Origin: Acidimicrobiales bacterium | Lineage (GTDB): Bacteria; Actinomycetota; Acidimicrobiia; Acidimicrobiales; Aldehydirespiratoraceae | Length of the DNA stretch: 51,533 nt | Reading direction: 5' to 3' | NCBI GenBank assembly: GCA_029263215.1 | Contig: JAJCXY010000115.1 | Location: 1-51,533 of the forward strand | Part shown: positions 42,093 to 50,358 of the stretch, in pieces | Numbering within the stretch: position 1 is the stretch's first letter | Layout: every line of letters starts with the position of its first letter | Notes under the pieces: model-generated | The model's database searches: none | What the model was told of the DNA's origin: nothing | Seen by the model: only the letters and a program-made list of their open reading frames with translations | Position numbers and translations under genes: made by a program

Positions 42093-42896
42093 ATGGCAAC
42101 AGACACTGCCGAACACCTTGCTCGGATCGAGACCGACGGCTACACCCTCGTCGAAGACGCCATTTCGAACGATGTGGCCGACGCCCTGATCGACGACCTG
42201 GCCCGGCTGGAACACGAGCTCGGCACCGTACCGTCGGCGAACTCTTTCGAAGGGGCGGCCACCAAGCGGACCTACAACCTGCTTGCACATGGCGACCCCT
42301 GGCTCGATGTGCCGGTTCATCCGGCGGTGCTCCCCATCGTTCGGGGAGTGCTCGGAGACGGTCCTCTCATCTCGAGCGTGTCGTCGATCGCGATCGGACC
42401 CGGCGAAACCGCTCAGCCCATCCATGCCGACGATCAGACCATGCCGATCCAGCGCCCCAGCCGGCCGGTGGTGTGCAACTCGATGTGGGCGCTCACCGAT
42501 TTCACCGAAGCCAACGGCGCAACCCGGATTGTGCCCGGGAGCCACTATCGCGACCACCGTCCGCCCTACGGCGAGCCACAGGACAGCATCCCCGCCGAGA
42601 TGGCCAAGGGCAGCATCCTGGTGTGGAACGGAAGCCTCTGGCATGGCGGCGGCGCCAACACCACCGACGGCACCCGCATCGGAATCGCGATGAACTATTG
42701 CGCGGGCTGGATCCGCCAACAGGAGAACCAGCAGCTCGGCATCCCCGCGGAGATGATGGCCGCGTTCTCGCCCGAGTTGCGTGATCTCTGCGGCCTCGGG
42801 GTCTACAAGGGCCTCATCGGCCACATCGACAAGCGCACTCCCGCCGACCGCCTCTACGGCGACAACCCCACCGACAACCTCTTCGATGTCACCTGA
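42093..42896 (+). CDS. Phytanoyl-CoA dioxygenase (PhyH) family Fe(II)/2OG oxygenase
   Basis: A 267-residue mononuclear iron oxygenase. The facial triad is His111 and Asp113 in IHADDQTM plus distal His184 in SLWHGGGANTTDGTRIG, which also carries the 2-oxoglutarate-binding Arg. The GATRIVPGSHYRDHRPP segment is typical of the bacterial PhyH-like family, which hydroxylates fatty acyls, alkaloid-like compounds or ectoine. Substrate unknown. The start lies only 22 bases from the divergent threonine aldolase start, so the promoters must overlap with the coding sequences. Confidence 0.88.
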   Translation: MATDTAEHLARIETDGYTLVEDAISNDVADALIDDLARLEHELGTVPSANSFEGAATKRTYNLLAHGDPWLDVPVHPAVLPIVRGVLGDGPLISSVSSIAIGPGETAQPIHADDQTMPIQRPSRPVVCNSMWALTDFTEANGATRIVPGSHYRDHRPPYGEPQDSIPAEMAKGSILVWNGSLWHGGGANTTDGTRIGIAMNYCAGWIRQQENQQLGIPAEMMAAFSPELRDLCGLGVYKGLIGHIDKRTPADRLYGDNPTDNLFDVT

Positions 42897-42913
42897 GTGT
42901 GGTCAGTCGGTAG

Positions 42914-44104
42914 TCAGCCTGCCTTGAGCGCCGACGCGATGTGTGCAGAGGCGGCGGCGACGCCGGATCCGCCGATCGGCACGTGCATAGCGGTGAGGGC
43001 CGACTCGACGGTTCCGATGATGCCGAGAATCATGGGCGGGTTGAGATGGCCCATGTGGCCGATACGAAAGGCCCTGCCCGCGAAGTCGCCTATGCCCTTA
43101 CCGAGGGTGAGCCCGGCCTGTTGAAGGCAGATGTCGGTGAGGCGATCGGCGTCGACATCGTTGGTGAGGATGGTGGTGACAGCCTCGGAACGGGCGGCCT
43201 CATCGGCAACGTAGAACTCGAGCCCGCCGGGACTCGACCATGCCGCCACTGCGGCTCTCACCGCGCCGGCCAGCACTTCGTGTCGGTGATAGACGTTGGC
43301 GAGGCCTTCCTCCAGGAGGATGTCGAGGGCCTCACGCAGGGCGGCGATATGGCTCACCGGCGGTGTGCCGTTGAACCGTACGTAGTGGGGGCCATCCATC
43401 ACGCGGGTGGCCCAATCCCAGTGGCTCGTGCGCAGCAGGGCGGTCTCATGGGCGGCCATGGCACGGTCGCCGGCCCAGACGAACGCGATCCCTGGTGGCG
43501 TCATCATTCCCTTCTGAGATGCGCCGATGGTGAGGTCGACGCCCCACTCGTCCATCTCGTAGGGCACACATCCGAGCGAGGCGATGCAGTCGACCATCAA
43601 GAGCGCGGGGTGACCCGCAGCATCGATCGCACGGCGGATTGCGACGATGTTGTTCTGTACCGAGGAGGCGGTGTCGATGTGGGCGACGAGTATCGCCTTC
43701 AACTCGTGGGCGGTGTCGGCCTTCAGCCGTGCTTCGAGCGCGGTTGGATCGGTGGCGTGTCCGGCGGGTGCGTGTAGGACTTCGAGCTCCACGCCCAGAG
43801 GCACAGCGCTCTCTCCCCAGGCCACGGCGAATATGCCCGATTCGAGAGCGAGCACCTTGTCGCCGGGAGACATCGTGTTGGACACCGCCATCGACCAGGC
43901 GCCGTGGCCGTTGGAGATGGTCATATAGAGGTTGGACTCGGTGCCGGCAACCATGCTCAGGTCGGCGAACACCGAATTGGAGGTCTCGAGCAGTTCGTCG
44001 CCGTAGATGTTGGGCATGGCTCTGGCCATCGCCGCGAGCACACGATCGGGCATGATCGAGGGGCCGGGTGATGCAACCACGGCCCTGCCATGTTTGAGAG
44101 TCAT
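42914..44104 (-). CDS. Class V aminotransferase (alanine/serine-glyoxylate type)
   Basis: A 396-residue PLP enzyme. The substrate-side start PGPSIMPDRVLAAMARAMPN, LYMTISNGHGAWSMAVSN, LLMVDCIASLGCVPYEMDEWG (Asp binding the cofactor ring) and the Schiff-base lysine in IGASQKGMMTPPG identify the alanine-glyoxylate/serine-glyoxylate/pyridoxamine-pyruvate group. The start is ATG 44104, with GGAGG just upstream and a four-base ATGA overlap with the methyltransferase stop (44101-44104). The frame continues open beyond the ATG without similarity. It probably transfers amino groups onto glyoxylate or pyruvate. Confidence 0.88.
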   Translation of the reverse strand: MTLKHGRAVVASPGPSIMPDRVLAAMARAMPNIYGDELLETSNSVFADLSMVAGTESNLYMTISNGHGAWSMAVSNTMSPGDKVLALESGIFAVAWGESAVPLGVELEVLHAPAGHATDPTALEARLKADTAHELKAILVAHIDTASSVQNNIVAIRRAIDAAGHPALLMVDCIASLGCVPYEMDEWGVDLTIGASQKGMMTPPGIAFVWAGDRAMAAHETALLRTSHWDWATRVMDGPHYVRFNGTPPVSHIAALREALDILLEEGLANVYHRHEVLAGAVRAAVAAWSSPGGLEFYVADEAARSEAVTTILTNDVDADRLTDICLQQAGLTLGKGIGDFAGRAFRIGHMGHLNPPMILGIIGTVESALTAMHVPIGGSGVAAASAHIASALKAG

Positions 44105-44682
44105 ATCTCCTCCGAAGGGTTGACGCGGCGAGCCACGAGGTGGGCTTCGTGGCGATTGTTGGGACGCCATTCGGCGCTGTGATGGATGATCTCGAGCCCG
44201 AGTACCAGTTGGGGTAGTTCGTCGGGATCAACCGAGAAAGGGGCACCGGGGCGCTCGTTGCGTTCGAGGTTGGTCTTGGTGGCGATGATCACGCCGAAGA
44301 TACCGCCGGGGGCCAACGCACCGAGGATCGAGCCGAACAGGTCGCGCTGGAGGTAGTTGGCGAGGGTGATCACATGCCACGGCCCTGCGGGCAGGGGCTC
44401 GGCCTTGAGATCGACCTCCACCGTGGATATCTCGAGGTCTTCGGCCAAGGCACGCTGGCGAGCCTGGATGAGCCCGACATCGCTCACATCGGCGACGGTG
44501 ACCTCGAAGCCGCGGCGGGCGAATTCGAGGCTGGTGTTCGAGCCACCGCCGGCGATGTCGAGCACTCGTCCACCCTCAGGCAACCATGGCTCGAGCAGAT
44601 CGAGCATGCGTGATCCGTGGTCGGTGCCGATCTCGGACGCGGCCCACTTGTCGTTCCAACGGTTGCGGTCGGCGTCAGCCAT
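44101..44682 (-). CDS. Class I SAM-dependent methyltransferase (small, TehB/UbiE-like)
   Basis: A 193-residue methyltransferase starting MADADRNRWNDKWAASE, a beginning shared by many small SAM enzymes of this type. Motif I is VLDIAGGGSNTSLEFARRG and motif II VTVADVSDVGLIQARQ; the post-motif strands are TLANYLQRDLF and GVIIATKTN. An upstream ATG at 44712 would add ten residues, but the one at 44682 reduces the overlap with valS to eight bases. It is coupled to valS upstream and to the class V aminotransferase downstream. Substrate unknown. Confidence 0.82.
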   Translation of the reverse strand: MADADRNRWNDKWAASEIGTDHGSRMLDLLEPWLPEGGRVLDIAGGGSNTSLEFARRGFEVTVADVSDVGLIQARQRALAEDLEISTVEVDLKAEPLPAGPWHVITLANYLQRDLFGSILGALAPGGIFGVIIATKTNLERNERPGAPFSVDPDELPQLVLGLEIIHHSAEWRPNNRHEAHLVARRVNPSEEI

Positions 44683-47281
44683 CTTGCTCGGCTTCTGGTT
44701 CCAATTCGGCACTCACCGTGATCCCCGCTTCATCACTGGAGATACCTTCGCTGACCGCGGCGATGTTTCCGGCGGCCCTCACGTCGTCGATCACCAGATC
44801 GAGCAGGGTGAGCTGATCGGCCGAAGCGGTGAACGTGGCGGACACTACCGCTGTGCGCAGCTTGCGTTTGGCTTCGGACTTCTCGCGCCGCACCACCGAC
44901 AGTGCTTCGGTGGCAACCTCGCTCGGGCCGGTGCCGATACCGTCGCCAGCGTCGCGGAGCTGGGCGGTATCGGGCCACTCGGTGACGTGGATGGAACCGG
45001 TCTGCCACCAACTCCAGACCTCTTCGCTGACGAAGGGGAGGAATGGCGCAAACAGGCGGTGGAGCGTGGAAAGAGCCATTCGTAGCGCGTGATGGGCCGA
45101 GGCGGCCCGCTCGGGACCGTATTCGCCGTAGGAACGGGCCTTGACGAGTTCCATGTGGTTGTCGGTGAACCACCAGAAGAACGTCTCGGTGCGCTCCAGC
45201 GCCCGGGCGTAGTCGAACGCCTCGAATGCGGTGGTGGCATCGTCGACGAGATCGGCCAACCGATCGAGCATCGAGCGGTCGACCGCCTCGGTGACCAGGG
45301 CAGGGTTGATGTCGGTTCCACCCTCACCGAAGCCGAGCACGAACTTGGTGGCATTGAGGAGCTTGATCGACAGCCGTCGACCGATCTTCATCTGGCCTTC
45401 GTCGAAAGTGGTGTCGGTGCCGGGACGTCCTGACGCCGCCCAGTAGCGCACCGCATCGGATCCGTACTGATCGAGCAAGGCGGTGGGCACCACCACGTTG
45501 CCCTTCGACTTCGACATCTTCTTGCGGTCGGGGTCGAGGATCCAGCCCGAAAGGGCGGCGTTGCGCCATGGAGCGGAGCCGGCGTCGAAGTGGGCTCGCA
45601 CCACACTGGAGAACAACCAGGTGCGGATGATGTCGTGGCCCTGGGGTCGCATGTCCATCGGGAAGGTGGAGGCGTAGAGGGCGGGATCGGTTCGCCAGCC
45701 ACACGCGATCTGGGGGCTGAGCGACGAGGTGGCCCAGGTGTCCATGATGTCGGGCTCACCCATGAAGCCGTCGGCTCGACCTCGCTGGCTCTCGTCGTAG
45801 CCGGCGGGTACGTCGGTGGACGGGTCCATCGGTAGCTGGTCTTCGGTTGGGGTGAGCGGGTTGTCCCAGACCGGGTCGCCGGCGGAGTCGAGCCGGTACC
45901 ACAAGGGGATGGGCACCCCGAAGAAGCGCTGCCGCGAGATCAGCCAGTCGCCGTTGAGGCCCTCGATCCATGAAGCGAATCGAGACTGCATGTAGCTGGG
46001 CACCCAGTTGATCTCGTCGCCGCGGGCTACCAGGGCATCACGCAGGACCGTGTCGCGGCCGCCGTTGCGGATGTACCACTGACGGCTACTCACGATCTCG
46101 AGCGGCTTGTCGCCCTTCTCGAAGAACTTCACCGGGTGGGTGATCTTGCGCTGCTCGCCTTCGGTCTGCTCGGCCTCGACGAAGATCTTTATGATCTCCT
46201 CCTGGGCCTGGGCCACCTTCTTGCCGGCGAGCCGCTGGTAGGCCGCCGCCGCGTCGCCATCGACGATCCACTCCGGAGTGTCCGACGCGAACCGGCCGTC
46301 GCGGCCGATAACGGTGCGGACGGGCAGGTCGAGTTCGCGCCACCAGGTGACGTCGGTGGTGTCGCCGAAGGTACAGATCATGGCGATGCCAGTGCCCTTC
46401 TCGGGGTCGGCGAGATGGTGGGGAAGAACCGGCACCTCGACTCCGAAAACGGGCGAGACGACGGTGGCCCCTTCGAACAGGGGCTGGTAGCGCTCGTCGT
46501 CGGGATGGGCCACGAGGGCCACACATGAGGGGACCAGCTCGGGGCGGGTGGTGTCGATCCAGATCGCTTCGCCGCCGCCGGGCTGCGAGAAGCGAAGCTT
46601 GTGGTAGGCGCCGGGGAGTTCCCTGTCTTCGAGCTCGGCCTGGGCGACCGCGGTCTGGAAGGTGACGTCCCACAGCGACGGTGCCTCAACCTGGTAGGCC
46701 TGGCCGTCGGCGAGGTTGTCGAGGAAGGCGAGCTGGCTGATCCGGCGGGAGTGGTCGTTGATCGTCTCGTAGGTGCGAGACCAATCGACGGAAAGACCCA
46801 GCTGGCGAAACAGTCCTTCGAATGCCTTTTCGTCTTCCACCGCGAGCTCGTGGCACAGCTCGATGAAGTTGGGGCGACTGATCGAGATCTCACGCCGCTT
46901 CTTGATCGCCTTCGGGTCGCCGGCATCCTCGGGAGCGGAGAACCCGGAGTCGTAGGGGAGTGACGGGTCGCAGCGAACGCCGAAATAGTTCTGAACCCGC
47001 CGTTCGGTGGGCAGACCATTGTCGTCCCAACCCATCGGGTAGAACACCTCCTTGCCGGCCATGCGTTGATAGCGGGCAATGAGGTCGGTTTGGGTGTAGG
47101 AGAAGACGTGGCCGACGTGAAGCGACCCGCTCACGGTGGGCGGCGGGGTGTCGATCGAGAAGACCTCATCACGGCTCTTCGACGGATCGAAGCGGTAGAT
47201 GGCGTCGGCTTCCCATACCGCGTCCCACCGCTGTTCGAGGCCGGTGAGATCGGGCTTGTCGGGTATGCGGGACGCGTCCAT
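44675..47281 (-). CDS. valS: Valyl-tRNA synthetase, archaeal-like subtype
   Basis: An 868-residue class I aminoacyl-tRNA synthetase that charges tRNA-Val and edits threonine. The HIGH motif is SGSLHVGHVFSYTQ and the KMSKS motif is KKMSKSKGNVVVP. Two subtype marks stand out: GWDDNGLPTERRVQNYFG replaces the GTDHAG block of typical bacterial ValS, and the C-terminal coiled-coil arm is missing (the protein ends with an acidic tail EAEQDG). These are features of the archaeal/rickettsial-like ValS lineage. It overlaps the small methyltransferase gene by eight bases. Confidence 0.95.
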   Translation of the reverse strand: MDASRIPDKPDLTGLEQRWDAVWEADAIYRFDPSKSRDEVFSIDTPPPTVSGSLHVGHVFSYTQTDLIARYQRMAGKEVFYPMGWDDNGLPTERRVQNYFGVRCDPSLPYDSGFSAPEDAGDPKAIKKRREISISRPNFIELCHELAVEDEKAFEGLFRQLGLSVDWSRTYETINDHSRRISQLAFLDNLADGQAYQVEAPSLWDVTFQTAVAQAELEDRELPGAYHKLRFSQPGGGEAIWIDTTRPELVPSCVALVAHPDDERYQPLFEGATVVSPVFGVEVPVLPHHLADPEKGTGIAMICTFGDTTDVTWWRELDLPVRTVIGRDGRFASDTPEWIVDGDAAAAYQRLAGKKVAQAQEEIIKIFVEAEQTEGEQRKITHPVKFFEKGDKPLEIVSSRQWYIRNGGRDTVLRDALVARGDEINWVPSYMQSRFASWIEGLNGDWLISRQRFFGVPIPLWYRLDSAGDPVWDNPLTPTEDQLPMDPSTDVPAGYDESQRGRADGFMGEPDIMDTWATSSLSPQIACGWRTDPALYASTFPMDMRPQGHDIIRTWLFSSVVRAHFDAGSAPWRNAALSGWILDPDRKKMSKSKGNVVVPTALLDQYGSDAVRYWAASGRPGTDTTFDEGQMKIGRRLSIKLLNATKFVLGFGEGGTDINPALVTEAVDRSMLDRLADLVDDATTAFEAFDYARALERTETFFWWFTDNHMELVKARSYGEYGPERAASAHHALRMALSTLHRLFAPFLPFVSEEVWSWWQTGSIHVTEWPDTAQLRDAGDGIGTGPSEVATEALSVVRREKSEAKRKLRTAVVSATFTASADQLTLLDLVIDDVRAAGNIAAVSEGISSDEAGITVSAELEPEAEQDG

Positions 47282-47373
47282 ATGAGCGACGAGGCTACCG
47301 GCGACCGAACTGACCCGGCCGGGACCAGGTGCATACTCATCGAGACATTCATAGATCGCCGTGGAGCAAGCAG

Positions 47374-47919
47374 ATGAACGAGGATCAAGCAGGTCTGACC
47401 CACGACACCGCCGAGATGCTCTTCGCTCGGTGCGGCGACCGGTTCGGGCGTGATCGGGAGCCCTACCGCAACCACGTACACAGGGTGCTCGCTCTCATCG
47501 CCCTACAGGAAGACATCCCCGCCCCATTGGCTCGGCCCCTCGGTGTGGCGGCCTTCTTCCACGACGCCGCGATCTGGCTCGACGGCACCTGGGACTATCT
47601 GCAGCCCTCGATCGATCGAGCACTGCAGGAGTTGACCCCTGAGGAGCAGGAGCATGCCCCGCTCGTGACAGCCCTCATCGAGGAGCATCATCGGGTGCGC
47701 AAGGCCCGCCATGAGCATCCCCTGGTGGAGGCGTTCCGGCGGGCCGACATGACCGACGTGTACTTCGGGCTACCCAAGTCTCCCGGCGTTTCGCGCAAGA
47801 CCTACCGGGTCATCGTGAGCGAGTACCCCGCAACCCGCTTTCGTCGTGTTCTGGCCCGTGCTTTCGTGCGTGGCCTTCGCGAGAACCCGCTCCGACCCAC
47901 ACCGATGGTGAAGTTCTAG
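47374..47919 (+). CDS. HD-domain-like hydrolase protein
   Basis: A 181-residue protein with a metal-binding pattern of the HD superfamily: YRNHVHRVL, then AAFFHDAAIWLDGTWDYL and IEEHHRVRKARHEHPLVEAFRRADMTD. HD proteins are usually phosphohydrolases acting on nucleotides or other phosphate esters. The pattern is complete enough for catalysis (H...HD...D). I set the start at ATG 47374, which has GGAG about eight bases upstream; an earlier in-frame ATG at 47329 lacks such a site. It is divergent from valS, with 92 bases between them. Confidence 0.8.
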   Translation: MNEDQAGLTHDTAEMLFARCGDRFGRDREPYRNHVHRVLALIALQEDIPAPLARPLGVAAFFHDAAIWLDGTWDYLQPSIDRALQELTPEEQEHAPLVTALIEEHHRVRKARHEHPLVEAFRRADMTDVYFGLPKSPGVSRKTYRVIVSEYPATRFRRVLARAFVRGLRENPLRPTPMVKF

Positions 47920-47937
47920 GAAGCGTTCCAGGAAGAA

Positions 47938-48243
47938 TCAGGGGCCGATGGCCCACACGATTGCCATACCCACCGAAAGACAGAGCGCCACGTTCTTGGT
48001 GCGCCAGGCCACCAGGGCCGCGGCGACCCCCGCTATGTGCCATTCGTCGAGGCCTCTGAGTTCATCGCCTTCGAGCAGAAGGCTCGATGCAGCAATGGAT
48101 GCCAACACTGCGGGCGGGATCATCGACAGGGCCAACTCCACACGTGGTGGGATCGATCGGAGCCGTCCGCCGAAGGCGATGAAAGACACCCTGATCAGGT
48201 AGGTGCCGAGGCCGGCGAGGAGGATCTGGGTGAGGGGGCTCAC
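47938..48243 (-). CDS. azlD: AzlD family branched-chain amino acid transport protein
   Basis: A 101-residue membrane protein with three to four helices that partners AzlC in exporting branched-chain amino acids or analogues. The start VSPLTQILLAGLGTYLIRVSFIAFGG and the middle ELALSMIPPAVLASIAASSLLL match AzlD. The initiation codon is GTG at 48243, overlapping the azlC stop (GTGA at 48240-48243), so the pair should be made together. Convergent with the HD-like gene; only 18 bases lie between their stops. Confidence 0.87.
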   Translation of the reverse strand: MSPLTQILLAGLGTYLIRVSFIAFGGRLRSIPPRVELALSMIPPAVLASIAASSLLLEGDELRGLDEWHIAGVAAALVAWRTKNVALCLSVGMAIVWAIGP

Positions 48244-48941
48244 GATCCCGGCTCCGGTGAGGGCGAAGCGAGGACCCCCGCGGCGATGCCGCTGAACGCG
48301 CCGGCGATGATGTTGAGGCCGTTGGGGAGGAAGCTGCCTGCGACAGCAACCGAGCCGCCAACTACGGCGGCCACGAGCATCGGCCGGTTCTTGATCGACG
48401 GTACGAGCAGGGCGATGAACGTGGCTGGCACAGCGAAGCCCAGCTGCCATCCGTCGCTGATCTCGCCGCCAACCAGCGCCCCGATCGTGGTGCCGATCAA
48501 CCAGGGTGACACGAAGAAGGCGGCGGAACCGATGAAGAACCAGAGTCGGTAGAACGGATCGCGTTGGGTCTCGAACTCCATAAGCGAGGTCACAGCGGCC
48601 TGGTCGGTGAGGACGTGAGTGAGCGGAAAGCGCCATCGCTTCGGGAACTCGGCGAAGGACGAAGCGATCGTGGCGGAGTAGAGAGCGAAGCGCAGATTGA
48701 TGATCAGGGCGGTACTGACCGCCACCCCCCATGAGGCCTCTTCCCCGATGAGCTCCACCAGGGCGATCTGGGCTGCTCCTCCCATGATCAGAAACGAGCC
48801 GAGGATCGCGTCGAAGCTGCTGATGCCGTTCTCGACAGCGGTGACGCCGTAGATCAGTCCGAACGGACCAGCGATGATCGTCAGTGGGAAGATACGGCGA
48901 ACGCCGGCCGCCACTGCGGCTCGGCGGGTTGTGGTGGGCAC
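48240..48941 (-). CDS. azlC: AzlC family branched-chain amino acid exporter subunit
   Basis: A 233-residue, about six-helix membrane protein (the YgaZ/AzlC family). The family landmarks are the GPFGLIYGVTAVENG block near the N terminus, then SFLIMGGAAQIALVELIG and LIINLRFALYSATIAS. With AzlD it exports valine-like amino acids or toxic analogues. Its start follows the GGDEF gene stop after 50 bases on the same strand, so the two may share a transcript. Confidence 0.9.
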   Translation of the reverse strand: MPTTTRRAAVAAGVRRIFPLTIIAGPFGLIYGVTAVENGISSFDAILGSFLIMGGAAQIALVELIGEEASWGVAVSTALIINLRFALYSATIASSFAEFPKRWRFPLTHVLTDQAAVTSLMEFETQRDPFYRLWFFIGSAAFFVSPWLIGTTIGALVGGEISDGWQLGFAVPATFIALLVPSIKNRPMLVAAVVGGSVAVAGSFLPNGLNIIAGAFSGIAAGVLASPSPEPGS

Positions 48942-48991
48942 GGCAGGAAGTCTGGCAGCAGGGATGCCAGACTCCGACCCGCCAGTTCAGA

Positions 48992-50233
48992 TCACGACTT
49001 GGAGTTGGTCCGCTGAGCGACGACCACCCGGTTGCCGCCCTGGCTCTTGGCGTGGTCGAGAGCACCCGCCGCGCGTTGGAGGATCTCCTCGATCGATCCT
49101 CCGGCAGTTGATCCGATCACTCCGATCGAGAGTGTGAACGGCGTACCATCGCCGGTCGAGTGCTCCAGCACGAGTTCCTCACGGAGTCGCTCGAAAGCTC
49201 GGGTGGCGTCGTCGGGTTGGGTGCGGGGAAGGATGAAGAGGAACTCGTCGCCGCCGATGCGACCCACCGCGTCCTCCGGTCTCACGGCGCGCCGGGCGAC
49301 CAGGGCGAGGGTCTTGAGGGCCGAGTCGCCTGCCGCATGGCCGTGGGTTTCGTTGAGCTGACCGAAGTGATCGATGTCGGCGACGGCGACGCTGAACGGC
49401 TGTCGATCTTTCAGGAGGTGAAGTACGCGTTCCTGCATGGCACCGCGGTCGGGAAGACCGGTAAGGCGGTCGACCGCGTCGGCACGCGAGCCTCCGACGA
49501 CGGTGCGGAGCACGGCGATGCGGGCTGCGATCACGCCGGCGACGTCCTCGAGATAGGTGATCTCGTTCTGGCTCGTCTCCTGGCCTTCGGGGGCGAGCCG
49601 ATAGAGCACTCCGAGGAGGCGGCCGGTGGCGTTGAGCGGAACGGCCACCGCCGACATCGGATTGGTGATTCGCGACCTCAGGTGGCTGCACACGTCGAGG
49701 CGGTCGGTCGTGTCGTAGACGAGGGTGGCGTTGGTGCGGGCCGCGAGTGCGTCCCACGGCGATGTTCGCTCGGGGGTCTTGACCTCGTGGTCTCCGGTTG
49801 CCACCGCGAGGGTGAGGATCGGGTCGGTCACGTCGATGAGGTGGAGTTCAAGAGGAACTCCGCTGAGACGGGTACTGAACGAGGTGCGGATGAGTTCGAT
49901 GGCATCGGCCTCGGTGGCGGCCTGGTCGAGGCCACGGTCGAGTTCTCGTAGGGCGGCCCGTTGCTCTCGTTCACTGGTGAGCTCGCGCTCGGTCTGGCCG
50001 AGCTTCTCGGCGGTGGCGAGATTGGCCAGGTGGAGAGGGACGGCGCGAAATCGGTGGGCGAGAAGGGGAGCGGCGATGCCCGCCATCAGGGTGGGTGCGG
50101 CGATCACCGCGATGTCGGTCCACTCATCGGTGATGAGCGTCGCGGCGGCCGCGGCGGCGCCGACCAACAACGCGGCCAACACGGCAATCACGATGTGGCG
50201 ACTTCGAGAGCGCTGCTCACCTGCAGAAGACAT
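48992..50233 (-). CDS. Diguanylate cyclase with transmembrane and GAF-like regions
   Basis: A 413-residue signalling protein that should make cyclic di-GMP. Two hydrophobic helices lie near residues 12-35 and 40-60, followed by a short coiled coil (TERELTSEREQRAALREL), a GAF-like sensor (residues ~100-235) and a GGDEF domain. The active site is intact, GRIGGDEF (Gly327-Phe331), and the product-inhibition I-site Arg318-Pro-Glu-Asp321 lies five residues before it. I chose ATG 50233 because the first membrane helix follows within a dozen residues. No EAL domain is attached. Confidence 0.9.
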   Translation of the reverse strand: MSSAGEQRSRSRHIVIAVLAALLVGAAAAAATLITDEWTDIAVIAAPTLMAGIAAPLLAHRFRAVPLHLANLATAEKLGQTERELTSEREQRAALRELDRGLDQAATEADAIELIRTSFSTRLSGVPLELHLIDVTDPILTLAVATGDHEVKTPERTSPWDALAARTNATLVYDTTDRLDVCSHLRSRITNPMSAVAVPLNATGRLLGVLYRLAPEGQETSQNEITYLEDVAGVIAARIAVLRTVVGGSRADAVDRLTGLPDRGAMQERVLHLLKDRQPFSVAVADIDHFGQLNETHGHAAGDSALKTLALVARRAVRPEDAVGRIGGDEFLFILPRTQPDDATRAFERLREELVLEHSTGDGTPFTLSIGVIGSTAGGSIEEILQRAAGALDHAKSQGGNRVVVAQRTNSKS

Positions 50234-50328
50234 TGCCGTTCCTATCGAACGAAGTCGCCTCAGAATCAAGGCCGGGGTGTGATCTCTCACGGTTGTGGAA
50301 GATTCTGCCGATGGATATGTTTACGATT

Positions 50329-50344
50329 GTTACCGACCAGTAAC
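50329..50344. promoter_or_regulatory. Candidate operator in the acyl-CoA dehydrogenase leader
   Basis: GTTAC (50329-50333) and GTAAC (50340-50344) form a perfect inverted repeat with a six-base spacer, directly in front of the ribosome site GGAGG that precedes the acyl-CoA dehydrogenase. The surrounding 50313-50347 stretch is AT-rich for this genome and probably contains the promoter. The size and symmetry suit a TetR- or GntR-type dimer controlling fatty acyl-CoA genes; the regulator is not known. Confidence 0.4.
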
Positions 50345-50358
50345 CAACGGAGGCAATC

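Noticed and set aside
41096-42784. Long plus-strand open frame across the threonine aldolase and PhyH genes
   Set aside because: It runs antisense to ltaE and then out of frame through the PhyH gene; the C-terminal part is Arg-rich frame-shadow sequence.
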